From Algoriphagus halophilus (GTDB lineage Bacteria > Bacteroidota > Bacteroidia > Cytophagales > Cyclobacteriaceae): a stretch of DNA of 64,000 nucleotides. The stretch covers positions 310,001 to 374,000 of the forward strand of contig NZ_FSRC01000003.1 in the NCBI RefSeq assembly GCF_900129785.1. Direction: 5' to 3'. Below, one piece after another: positions 15,801 to 23,124 of this stretch; the first letter of the stretch is position 1, and each line of letters begins with the position of its first letter. The notes beneath the pieces are model-generated. The model was given only the letters and a program-made list of their open reading frames with translations. It was not told the DNA's origin and ran no database searches. The position numbers and the translations under genes were made by a program.

Positions 15801-18179
15801 ATGAATCGACTATTTATACTATTGTTCACCAGCTTTTTGCTGAATACTTTCCATGCTATTGGACAAAACGGGAGTATCAGCGGACTTGTGTCTACCTCCG
15901 ATAATCAGCCAATAGAATTTGTAAATGTAGGTGTAAAGGGACTTGCTAAGGGAAATTCTACTGATAGGAAAGGGTTTTATGAAATCAAAAACCTTTCTGC
16001 AGGGAATTATACCATTTTCGCCTCATTTGTCGGGGTTGAAAAACAAGAAAAGCAGGTAGTTCTAGGGGAAGGAGAGACGCTTACATTAAATTTCATTTTA
16101 TCGGAAAGCTCCACTGATTTAAATGAAGTCATTGTCACTGATATGAGCTCCAATCGGTTTTATTCCGATAGTAACTTTACGGTTGCAAAATTACCATTGA
16201 CAGATTTAGAGAATCCTCAGGTCTACAATTCCGTAAGCTCAAAACTTTTGAAAGAACAGGTAGTCACCAACATGAATGATGCCTTAAAGAATGCCACCGG
16301 AGTAACTCGTTTATGGGAATCTACAGGACGTGGAGGAGATGGGGCAGAATATTATTCTATGAGAGGGTTTTCTGTGCAGCCAACCATGGTAAACGGAATG
16401 CCCAGCCTAAATAACGGAGGCTTAGACCCTGCAAATATTGAAACTGTAGATGTAATCAAAGGTCCTTCAGGTACCCTATTTGGAAGTTCTGTGATTTCTT
16501 ATGGGGGATTAATCAATATTACCACCAAAAGACCTACAGACAATTTCAAGGGGGAAGTAGGGTTTATTACAGGGAATTACGGTCTCAACAGGATCACTGG
16601 AGATGTGAATGTGCCATTAAACGAGCATGCTTCCATGCGGGTAAATACTGCCTATCAGCAAAACAATACTTTTCAGGATGCTGGAGGAAAAACCTCTTTT
16701 TTTGTTGCTCCTTCCTTCAAATTTAAGGCTAGTGAAAGATTGACTTTTCTAGTTAATACCGAGTTTTTGAATTCCAATTCGGTAAATGCGCCAATGATCT
16801 TTTTGAACAGATCAAATCCTTTGACTTTTGATTCAATTGACCTGTTTGAAAGAAATTATGAGCGATCCTTTACGAGTGATGAGCTAAGTATCAATAATAA
16901 TTCTTATGCACTTCAAGCCCAGGCCTTCTATCAACTGTCTAATAACTGGACCTCACAAACTGTCCTTTCTAGAAGCTATACCAAAACAGATGGTTATTAC
17001 CATTACCTGTTTGATGGAAGTGATGGAGATTCTTTTTACAGATATATTTCCGATAGGAATGGGCAGACTTTGACCACAGATATTCAGCAGAATTTTATAG
17101 GCAATTTTCAAATCGGTTCTTTTAAAAACAAAATGATCCTAGGGTTGGATTACTACGATCAGGACATCAAAAACAGTAGCACAGGTTGGGTTGGAAATGG
17201 CGTTGTTACGCTTTCAGACGGAAATGATACAGGTGTGTTGACTCAAGCTGGAGTGGATGAATTGTTGAAAGATACCTTTGAGGGTAATAGCACAGGGACG
17301 ACTCAAGTAGTGAGTGCTTATGTGTCAGATGTGATTGAATTAACTTCTCAACTTTCAGTGATGGCCAGTGTCAGAGTGGATCATTTTAAAAATGAAGCTT
17401 GGGGAACTGATAGTGATCAAAATACACAAACAGCTGTATCTCCGAAATTCGGAGCAGTGTACAAACTGATCCCCAACAAGGTTTCCATCTTCGGTAATTA
17501 TATGAATGGATTTCAAAATATTGCTCCAACCACCGTTTCCGATCAAGATGGCACCAATCCTAGGTTTAAAGTTTTTGACCCTGAAAAAGCCAACCAATAT
17601 GAATTTGGATTCAAAACCAATTTGCTAGGAGATAAAATTGCAGCAACAGCGAGTTATTACAATATCAAGGTAAGTAACCGAGTTATGACTGATCCAACCA
17701 ACGTAAACAATTCCATTCAGGGGGGAGAAGTAGTGAGCAAGGGAGTTGAACTGAGTGTGATCGCTAGCCCTGTTCAGGGTTTGAATCTGGTCGCTGGTTT
17801 TAGTCACAATGATGCAAAAGTAACTGAAGATTTTCCCGAAAGTGGGTATTTGGGCATGCGCCCTGAGTCTGCGGGACCCGAAAGCCTTGTCAATTTCTGG
17901 GCAAGCTATAACTTCTCTGCAGGAGCCTTGAAAGGATTTGGATTAGGTTTTGGTGGAAATGCAGCAAGTGAATTTTTGACCCTAAACAGGGATAATATCG
18001 GTGCTTTTGCCTTACCAGCGTATCAAGTGGTTAATGCATCGATTTCATATACAGGTTCACAGTATTTCTTAACCCTAAAACTAAATAATCTTACTAACCA
18101 GAAATACTATTCTGGATGGTCCACTGTGACTCCACAAAATCTAAGAAATGTTGCGCTCAGCCTTAATTACCGATTTTAA
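15801..18179 (+). CDS. TonB-dependent siderophore-type receptor with N-terminal carboxypeptidase-regulatory-like domain
   Basis: 792 aa. It has a signal peptide to about residue 22, then a carboxypeptidase D regulatory-like beta-sandwich (G-S-I-S-G-L-V through about residue 105). A plug domain follows, with M-R-G-F-S-V-Q and V-I-K-G-P-S-G-T-L-F-G-S-S motifs typical of siderophore receptors, and a 22-strand-type barrel ending in N-Y-R-F. It should import a ferric chelate across the outer membrane with energy from TonB/ExbBD, which is not encoded here. Its stop overlaps the PepSY gene start by one base. Operator-like repeats sit in its promoter. No SusD partner is present, consistent with a metal rather than a glycan substrate. 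Confidence 0.9.
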   Translation: MNRLFILLFTSFLLNTFHAIGQNGSISGLVSTSDNQPIEFVNVGVKGLAKGNSTDRKGFYEIKNLSAGNYTIFASFVGVEKQEKQVVLGEGETLTLNFILSESSTDLNEVIVTDMSSNRFYSDSNFTVAKLPLTDLENPQVYNSVSSKLLKEQVVTNMNDALKNATGVTRLWESTGRGGDGAEYYSMRGFSVQPTMVNGMPSLNNGGLDPANIETVDVIKGPSGTLFGSSVISYGGLINITTKRPTDNFKGEVGFITGNYGLNRITGDVNVPLNEHASMRVNTAYQQNNTFQDAGGKTSFFVAPSFKFKASERLTFLVNTEFLNSNSVNAPMIFLNRSNPLTFDSIDLFERNYERSFTSDELSINNNSYALQAQAFYQLSNNWTSQTVLSRSYTKTDGYYHYLFDGSDGDSFYRYISDRNGQTLTTDIQQNFIGNFQIGSFKNKMILGLDYYDQDIKNSSTGWVGNGVVTLSDGNDTGVLTQAGVDELLKDTFEGNSTGTTQVVSAYVSDVIELTSQLSVMASVRVDHFKNEAWGTDSDQNTQTAVSPKFGAVYKLIPNKVSIFGNYMNGFQNIAPTTVSDQDGTNPRFKVFDPEKANQYEFGFKTNLLGDKIAATASYYNIKVSNRVMTDPTNVNNSIQGGEVVSKGVELSVIASPVQGLNLVAGFSHNDAKVTEDFPESGYLGMRPESAGPESLVNFWASYNFSAGALKGFGLGFGGNAASEFLTLNRDNIGAFALPAYQVVNASISYTGSQYFLTLKLNNLTNQKYYSGWSTVTPQNLRNVALSLNYRF

Positions 18180-19336
18180 TGAATTTCAAAAAGATCATCA
18201 ATAGATTGCACCTATGGCTCGGACTTTCTTCCGGGCTGGTGGTGTTTATTGTCGCTATTACTGGATGTATTTATGCCTTCCAGGCAGAAATCAAGGATTT
18301 GACTTATTCTTTTCTTTTTGTAGAATCGGAGAAGAAAGAAGTATTGCCGCCCAGTAAAATCAGTGAAATAGCTTATCAAGCTTTTCCGGAAGGACATCTT
18401 CATGCGGTACTTTATCCAACCAGTGAAAGGTCTGCTCAAGCAATATTCTTTAGCTATGGGGAGGGGAATGATCATTACAAGATTGCCTATATTAACCCTT
18501 ACTCTGGGGAAGTGCTAAAACTCAAGGATGAATACGCAGATTTTTTTAGAGTGGTATTAGATGGTCATTTTTATCTATGGCTTCCTCCAGAAATCGGCCA
18601 GCCAGTGGTAGCTTCATTTACCTTGATTTTTTTGTTTATGGTAATTTCTGGATTGATTCTTTGGTGGCCTAAAAAGAAAAGTAACCTCAAGCAAAGCCTG
18701 AAAATCAAATGGTCTGGAAGATGGAGAAGGAAGAACTATGACTTGCACCAGGTGCTTGGATTTTATGTAATGATTTTTGCCTTTGTTTTTTCAGTAACTG
18801 GATTGGTTTGGGGTTTTAGTTGGATTAGAAGTGGTTTATACTCCGCTTTGTCTGGGGGCGAGGAATTTGTGGAATATTACACTCCCCCTTCTGATTCTAC
18901 TAAGGTTTGGTCCAATGATATTCCAGTATTGGATGCAGTATGGATGAAAATGAACGCCTATTATCCAGATGCAGAATGGATAGAAGTTCATCCCCCGGAA
19001 TATGAAGGGGCCGCCATTGCTGCCAATGCCAATCCTGATGCTTCTACTTATTGGAAATCAGATTATCGATATTTTGATCAACATACGTTGGAAGAGCTTC
19101 CAGTAGATCATTTCTACAATCGATTGGAAGAAGCCACTTTCGCGCAAAAAGTCATGCGTCTTAATTATGATGTGCATGTTGGTGCTATTGCTGGATTACC
19201 AGGAAAGGTGTTGGCATTTTGTCTGAGTGCAATCATAGCCTCTTTGCCGGTGACAGGTTTTTTAATTTGGTGGGGCAGGAAGAAAAAGGACAAGAAAGGA
19301 AAAGTGAAAATCAGAAGAGAATTGGTGAATGTTTAA
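18179..19336 (+). CDS. PepSY-associated transmembrane protein (putative siderophore/ferric reductase)
   Basis: 385 aa with four strong transmembrane segments: about residues 12-33, 138-160, 195-218 and 338-358. Periplasmic stretches carry conserved histidines (K-I-I-N-R-L-H-L-W-L-G at the start, D-L-H-Q-V-L-G-F-Y before the third segment, N-Y-D-V-H-V-G near the end). This PepSY_TM layout is commonly paired with TonB siderophore receptors and is thought to reduce the imported ferric complex using haem or quinone-derived electrons. Translationally coupled to the receptor (TAATG). A hairpin terminator follows. Confidence 0.85.
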   Translation: MNFKKIINRLHLWLGLSSGLVVFIVAITGCIYAFQAEIKDLTYSFLFVESEKKEVLPPSKISEIAYQAFPEGHLHAVLYPTSERSAQAIFFSYGEGNDHYKIAYINPYSGEVLKLKDEYADFFRVVLDGHFYLWLPPEIGQPVVASFTLIFLFMVISGLILWWPKKKSNLKQSLKIKWSGRWRRKNYDLHQVLGFYVMIFAFVFSVTGLVWGFSWIRSGLYSALSGGEEFVEYYTPPSDSTKVWSNDIPVLDAVWMKMNAYYPDAEWIEVHPPEYEGAAIAANANPDASTYWKSDYRYFDQHTLEELPVDHFYNRLEEATFAQKVMRLNYDVHVGAIAGLPGKVLAFCLSAIIASLPVTGFLIWWGRKKKDKKGKVKIRRELVNV

Positions 19337-19376
19337 ACTGGTTATGATCTACTTTTTAATAGATGAACCTTGAATG

Positions 19377-19415
19377 CGGCGAAGATTTTTATTTCTTCGC
19401 CGTTTGAATTTTTTC
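19377..19415 (+). terminator. Intrinsic terminator after the PepSY gene
   Basis: 9-bp perfect stem 19377-19385 / 19394-19402 (C-G-G-C-G-A-A-G-A arm) followed by a T-rich run ending about 19415. It lies about 40 nt after the PepSY stop. Confidence 0.7.
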
Positions 19416-19469
19416 ATCTGATTAATTCTTCCAAAATCATTATTTTGACTCATTAAATCTTTTAAAAAT

Positions 19470-20009
19470 ATGGCAACAGCAAGTGAATTAGCTCCAGGAA
19501 GTAAACTCAGCCATCCGAAATTCGGAACAGGGATGATTCTATCTGTGGATGAAACTTATTACAAAATCTATTTTTACAACTCCGAAGAAGTGAAGACTTT
19601 AGCGAGGGATTATGAGGGATTTACCGTAGAAGAAGCAAAAGTTCCTGACTTCCCCATGTTGACAATGAAGGATGTGGAAAAAGCCATTCGAGAGGCTTTA
19701 AATCAAACTTCTGAGCGAGCTCCAATTGTTCCTTTAGGTGGAAAGTGGATGGGTGGAAATGTGGTTTTTGAACCCAATGATAAAAACCTACAGGCCAAGG
19801 AGATTCCAATGGCCACATTCTTTCACAAAATCGTGATGGTGAGGGAGAAACTTCGGGTATTAGAACAAAACATCAATAATCATCCTAAATTGGATGATGA
19901 AGATCGGGTACACTTACAGCAATATATTACTCGTTGCTATGGCTCTTTGACGACTTTCAATGTACTCTTTGCCTACAAAGAAGACCAATTTAAAGGAAGT
20001 GGTTCTTAA
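19470..20009 (+). CDS. Conserved hypothetical protein with Tudor/CarD-like N-terminal segment
   Basis: 179 aa, soluble. Residues 7-50 (L-A-P-G-S-K-L-S-H-P-K-F-G-T-G then beta strands) have the G-x-x-V-x-H-x-x-F-G-x-G pattern of small SH3/Tudor-like domains found in UvrD-type helicase tails and CarD-like proteins. The remainder (about 60-175) is helical and charged, with no motif I recognise. The gene is 51 nt ahead of the xylanase gene and may share its transcript. I do not assign a function; a nucleic-acid or polymerase contact is only a possibility. Confidence 0.6.
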   Translation: MATASELAPGSKLSHPKFGTGMILSVDETYYKIYFYNSEEVKTLARDYEGFTVEEAKVPDFPMLTMKDVEKAIREALNQTSERAPIVPLGGKWMGGNVVFEPNDKNLQAKEIPMATFFHKIVMVREKLRVLEQNINNHPKLDDEDRVHLQQYITRCYGSLTTFNVLFAYKEDQFKGSGS

Positions 20010-20060
20010 GAGGTAGGATTTCTGATATCAGATTTTATAACACTTAGAACCTATGAACCT

Positions 20061-21173
20061 ATGATTAAAAATACTTTTCTTTTTTTAGCAATAGCCATCC
20101 TTTTGACGGCTCAAAAACCCAATGAGCAAGGTTTGAAAGATATTTTTGAAGATAGCTTTTACATAGGGGTGGCTTTGAATTCACGGCAGGTTGCTCCCGA
20201 GGCTACTCAAGAGTATGCCTTGATTAGTTCCCATTTTAATAGCTTGAGTCCGGAAAATGGATTGAAGTGGGCTTTGGTTCATCCCCAACTCGAAACCTAT
20301 AACTTTCAATTTGGAGATGAATATGTGGCATTAGGAGAAAAACTTGGAGCTTTTACTATTGGACATTGCTTGGTTTGGCATCAGCAGGTACCGAATTGGG
20401 TTTTTGAAAGCGAGACTGGAGAAAAGCTAGATAAAGAGGCCCTGATTAATCGAATGGAAGCTCATATCGAAACAGTGATGGGCCGATACAAAGGAAAGAT
20501 AAAAGGGTGGGATGTGGTCAATGAGGCATTTAATGAAGATGGTTCTTTTAGGCAATCCAGATGGTTTGAAATTGCAGGAAAAGATTTTATCAAAGCTGCT
20601 TTTAAGAAGGCACATGAAGTAGATCCGGAAGCCGAACTTTATTACAATGATTACAATGTCTGGAGAGCTTCCAAGCGAAAAGGAATTCTCGATTTTGCCA
20701 AGGAAATGAAAGCAGAGGGAATTCAGATCGATGCAATAGGAATGCAAGGACATTATACAGTCAATGGACCATCCATTGAAGAAATTGAAAAAGGAATTTT
20801 AGAGATTTCTGAGGCTGGGTTTCAAGTGGCCATCACTGAATTAGATGTGGACGTGTTGCCAAGGCCAAGAAATTCCGAAGGGGCAGATTTAACTATCAAT
20901 TATGCTAATTCTCCTGAATTCAATCCCTACAAAGAAGGAATCACACCGGAAGGAAAGGTGCAACTTGCGAAACGATATGAGGAAATTTTCAAATTATTTG
21001 AAAAGCATAAAGATAAAATCAGCAGGGTTACTTTTTGGGGATTGTATGATGGTAGATCCTGGTTAAATAATTTCCCTGTGAGAGGCAGAACCAATTACCC
21101 CTTGCCATTTGATAGAGATATGAAATTAAAAGAGGATGTTTACAATGGGATCAAAAAAGCGGTCGAACATTAA
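20061..21173 (+). CDS. Endo-1,4-beta-xylanase, glycoside hydrolase family 10
   Basis: 370 aa: a signal peptide of about 18 residues and a single GH10 catalytic domain with no carbohydrate-binding module. The acid/base Glu is E155 in W-D-V-V-N-E-A, and the nucleophile is E260 in I-T-E-L-D-V-D. Substrate-site motifs H-C-L-V-W-H-Q-Q-V-P-x-W and Y-Y-N-D-Y-N are intact. It cleaves internal xylan linkages in the periplasm or outside. Unusually for a Bacteroidota xylanase it is not in a polysaccharide utilisation locus: no SusC/SusD pair, regulator or other glycosidase is nearby. A strong terminator follows. Confidence 0.95.
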   Translation: MIKNTFLFLAIAILLTAQKPNEQGLKDIFEDSFYIGVALNSRQVAPEATQEYALISSHFNSLSPENGLKWALVHPQLETYNFQFGDEYVALGEKLGAFTIGHCLVWHQQVPNWVFESETGEKLDKEALINRMEAHIETVMGRYKGKIKGWDVVNEAFNEDGSFRQSRWFEIAGKDFIKAAFKKAHEVDPEAELYYNDYNVWRASKRKGILDFAKEMKAEGIQIDAIGMQGHYTVNGPSIEEIEKGILEISEAGFQVAITELDVDVLPRPRNSEGADLTINYANSPEFNPYKEGITPEGKVQLAKRYEEIFKLFEKHKDKISRVTFWGLYDGRSWLNNFPVRGRTNYPLPFDRDMKLKEDVYNGIKKAVEH

Positions 21174-21200
21174 TTCTGATCCCTCTTAATCCAAAAGTTT

Positions 21201-21245
21201 TCAGCCGTTCGGATTTACAATCAAATCCGGACGGCTGATTTTTTT
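21201..21245. terminator. Bidirectional terminator between xylanase and flavoprotein genes
   Basis: 16-bp inverted repeat 21201-21216 / 21223-21238 with one G-U pair and a 6-nt loop, followed by seven T on the plus strand. T-rich sequence also follows on the minus strand. It separates the convergent genes. Confidence 0.85.
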
Positions 21246-22155
21246 ATAATGAATAGGATTCGTCAATCAATTCTTTATTACAAGCTGCTCCAGCCATGTT
21301 GCCTGAAGAAACAGCAAAGGCAACTGATCTGAACATATTCGTATTGTCTCCACATGCATAAACTCCGGCAACCGTTGTTTTTTGGAATTGATCCACTTCA
21401 AGGAAACCATTTTGCTTCAACTCACAACCTAGGGAACTGATGATGCCTAAATTTTGGTCAAAATCTGGTTTGGCATACAACGCTTTTAAGTGAATAGCAT
21501 TTCCATTAACCAATTTGACGGATTTCAGCGCTCCATTTTGATGGGTTAGCTCTTTAACTGGGGATTCAATAATGTTGATGTTTTTACTAAGTAATATGGA
21601 GGTTTGTTCCTCAGTTAGTGTAGATTTCCCGTTGGTAAATAATGTCAGGTCTTTGGTCCAATTGGTAATCATTTTGCCAAACTCAAATCCAAAATCTCCA
21701 TTGGCCAGAAGCCCTGTGGATTGGTTTCTTACCTCATAACCATGACAATAGGGGCAATGTATAACAGAAATTCCCCAGCATGCCTTCAATCCAGGAATAG
21801 CAGGTAATAAGTCCTTAATTCCCGTTGCCAAAATTAATTTTTTGGATTTGTAGATGCTTCCTTTCTTCGTTTTTATTTCGAACCCTTCTTCCATCTTATT
21901 TCCTTCCACCGCTAAGTCTGAGGTAAATTGGACTGTTGGATATGCTTCCGCTTGTTTCCGGGCTATGGAAGAAATTTCTCTAGGCGATTTCCCGTCCTGT
22001 GTTAAAAAATTATGTGAATGTGGAGTTTGCTTATTGCAGGGTTCACCCGCATCGATGACTAATACTTGACGCAAAGACCTGCCTAATGCCATGGCTGCTG
22101 CTAATCCTGCGTAACTCCCACCTATAATGATAACTTCAAAATTATTCTGTCTCAT
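21244..22155 (-). CDS. Thioredoxin-reductase-like NAD(P)/FAD-dependent oxidoreductase
   Basis: 303 aa from the chosen start (M-R-Q-N-N-F-E-V). It has the FAD Rossmann motif I-I-G-G-S-Y-A-G-L-A (residues 10-19), redox pair C134-P-Y-C137 followed by H-G-Y-E, and G-V-Y-A-C-G-D near the C-terminus. The C-x-x-C-H-G-Y-E form is that of low-molecular-weight thioredoxin-reductase-like enzymes, including GliT-type dithiol oxidases. A longer reading frame extends to 22236, but its extra codons run through the palindrome and past the promoter, so the start at 22155 is preferred. No thioredoxin gene is adjacent. Confidence 0.88.
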   Translation of the reverse strand: MRQNNFEVIIIGGSYAGLAAAMALGRSLRQVLVIDAGEPCNKQTPHSHNFLTQDGKSPREISSIARKQAEAYPTVQFTSDLAVEGNKMEEGFEIKTKKGSIYKSKKLILATGIKDLLPAIPGLKACWGISVIHCPYCHGYEVRNQSTGLLANGDFGFEFGKMITNWTKDLTLFTNGKSTLTEEQTSILLSKNINIIESPVKELTHQNGALKSVKLVNGNAIHLKALYAKPDFDQNLGIISSLGCELKQNGFLEVDQFQKTTVAGVYACGDNTNMFRSVAFAVSSGNMAGAACNKELIDESYSL

Positions 22156-22174
22156 TTCTTGCCTGATTGAATTC

Positions 22175-22205
22175 CAAAGGTACAATAAAAATCCTTTAAT
22201 GCAAC
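22175..22205 (-). promoter_or_regulatory. Promoter of the thioredoxin-reductase-like gene
   Basis: On the minus strand: -33 GTTG (22205-22202), 19-nt spacer, -7 TACCTTTG (22182-22175). Predicted transcript start near 22169, 14 nt before the ATG. This promoter supports the shorter coding start. Confidence 0.65.
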
Positions 22206-22224
22206 ATTGTTGCATTAAAGGATT
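22190..22224. promoter_or_regulatory. 35-nt perfect palindrome, probable operator
   Basis: Arms of 17 bp, 22190-22206 and 22208-22224, are perfect reverse complements with one central base; the core reads TGCAACA-T-TGTTGCA. It covers the spacer and -33 element of the flavoprotein promoter, so a dimeric repressor bound here would block it. The one-base loop makes an RNA hairpin terminator unlikely. No regulator gene lies beside it; the binding protein is unknown. Confidence 0.7.
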
Positions 22225-22284
22225 CGAGTTAAACAACCATAAGAATTCATCAAGTATTCTTATGACAGGAAAAACTGTACTTAG

Positions 22285-23022
22285 TTATTTTGAAAACAGC
22301 TCGATGGTGTAATCCAACAATTCAACTCCTCCGATTTTGCCATGACCTGGAATGACAACCTGAGTTTTCGGGAAGGTGCTTTTAACTTTCTTTACTGTTT
22401 CAGGCCAGGCAGCAACATTGGCGTCTTCCAAATTTCCATTTCCAGCTCCTAGGGTTTTGATCATGCAACCTCCAAAAATGACATGATCCGAAGGGACGTA
22501 GGAAACAAAATTGTCCTTTGTATGACCTTCTCCCAGAAATTGATTGATTACTTTCTGATTTCCTGCCTGAAGTTTTAATTTATTCTTAAAGCTATTTTCG
22601 GGAATTGGATAAGCAGCTGCTTTTGCCAATTCTATGGTTTTTTCGGAGGCATATGAAGGAATTCCCTTTTCATGAAATTCATTCAATCCTCCCAGACAAT
22701 CCCAATGAAAATGAGTAGCAACTACCGCTTTTATAATTACTTTTTGCTCAGTTTCTAACCAGTTGATTAATTCATCGCTCGCTTCTCCATTGGCTGGTGT
22801 GTCAATTACCAAAGCTTCATTTTGGTTAATCACGATCATCCCATTACAGGCTACCTTTCCAAAATCATCCGTATTGAGGTAACTAATATGGACGAATGTA
22901 TGTGGCGCAATCTGTTCAATCTGCAGCGTCTCAGATTCATAAATAAAGTTTTTCTCTTGGCTTTGTGCGGCGCTGATTTTACAGAGTAATAGAAAAAAGA
23001 GGCCAAAAAGTAGTGTTTTCAT
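22285..23022 (-). CDS. Subclass B1 metallo-beta-lactamase
   Basis: 245 aa with a signal peptide to about residue 20 (I-S-A-A-Q). All B1 zinc ligands are visible: H104-F-H106-W-D108, H167 (G-E-G-H-T-K-D-N), C186 (G-G-C-M-I-K) and H227 (P-G-H-G). The lysine that contacts the substrate carboxylate (K189) and the conserved Asn (N202 in D-A-N-V-A-A-W-P-E) are also present. It should hydrolyse penicillins, cephalosporins and carbapenems in the periplasm, like BlaB/IND/CcrA-type enzymes. There are no mobile-element marks beside it, so it appears to be a resident chromosomal gene. Confidence 0.9.
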   Translation of the reverse strand: MKTLLFGLFFLLLCKISAAQSQEKNFIYESETLQIEQIAPHTFVHISYLNTDDFGKVACNGMIVINQNEALVIDTPANGEASDELINWLETEQKVIIKAVVATHFHWDCLGGLNEFHEKGIPSYASEKTIELAKAAAYPIPENSFKNKLKLQAGNQKVINQFLGEGHTKDNFVSYVPSDHVIFGGCMIKTLGAGNGNLEDANVAAWPETVKKVKSTFPKTQVVIPGHGKIGGVELLDYTIELFSK

Positions 23023-23062
23023 GGTGGTGGAAGATGGATAAGGATTAGAACTGATTCAATTA

Positions 23063-23103
23063 TTCCAAAACAAAACCCCAGCCTATTTTCATAAACTGGG
23101 ATT
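23063..23103 (-). terminator. Weak hairpin after the large cytochrome lipoprotein gene
   Basis: Stem of 5 bp (23077-23081 / 23096-23100, CCCAG/CTGGG) with a long loop and a T-rich run on the minus strand. Position suits a terminator for the 26133-23125 gene, but the stem is short. Confidence 0.4.
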
Positions 23104-23124
23104 TGAAAACCGATTTTTGGAAAC

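Noticed and set aside
22190..22224. Reading the 35-nt palindrome as a transcription terminator
   Set aside because: A one-base loop cannot close, no T-tract follows, and it overlaps a good promoter; an operator explains it better.
22156..22236. N-terminal extension of the thioredoxin-reductase-like reading frame
   Set aside because: The extra codons are encoded across the 35-nt palindrome and the promoter elements, and the encoded residues (L-M-Q-Q-C-C-I-K) match no flavoprotein start.
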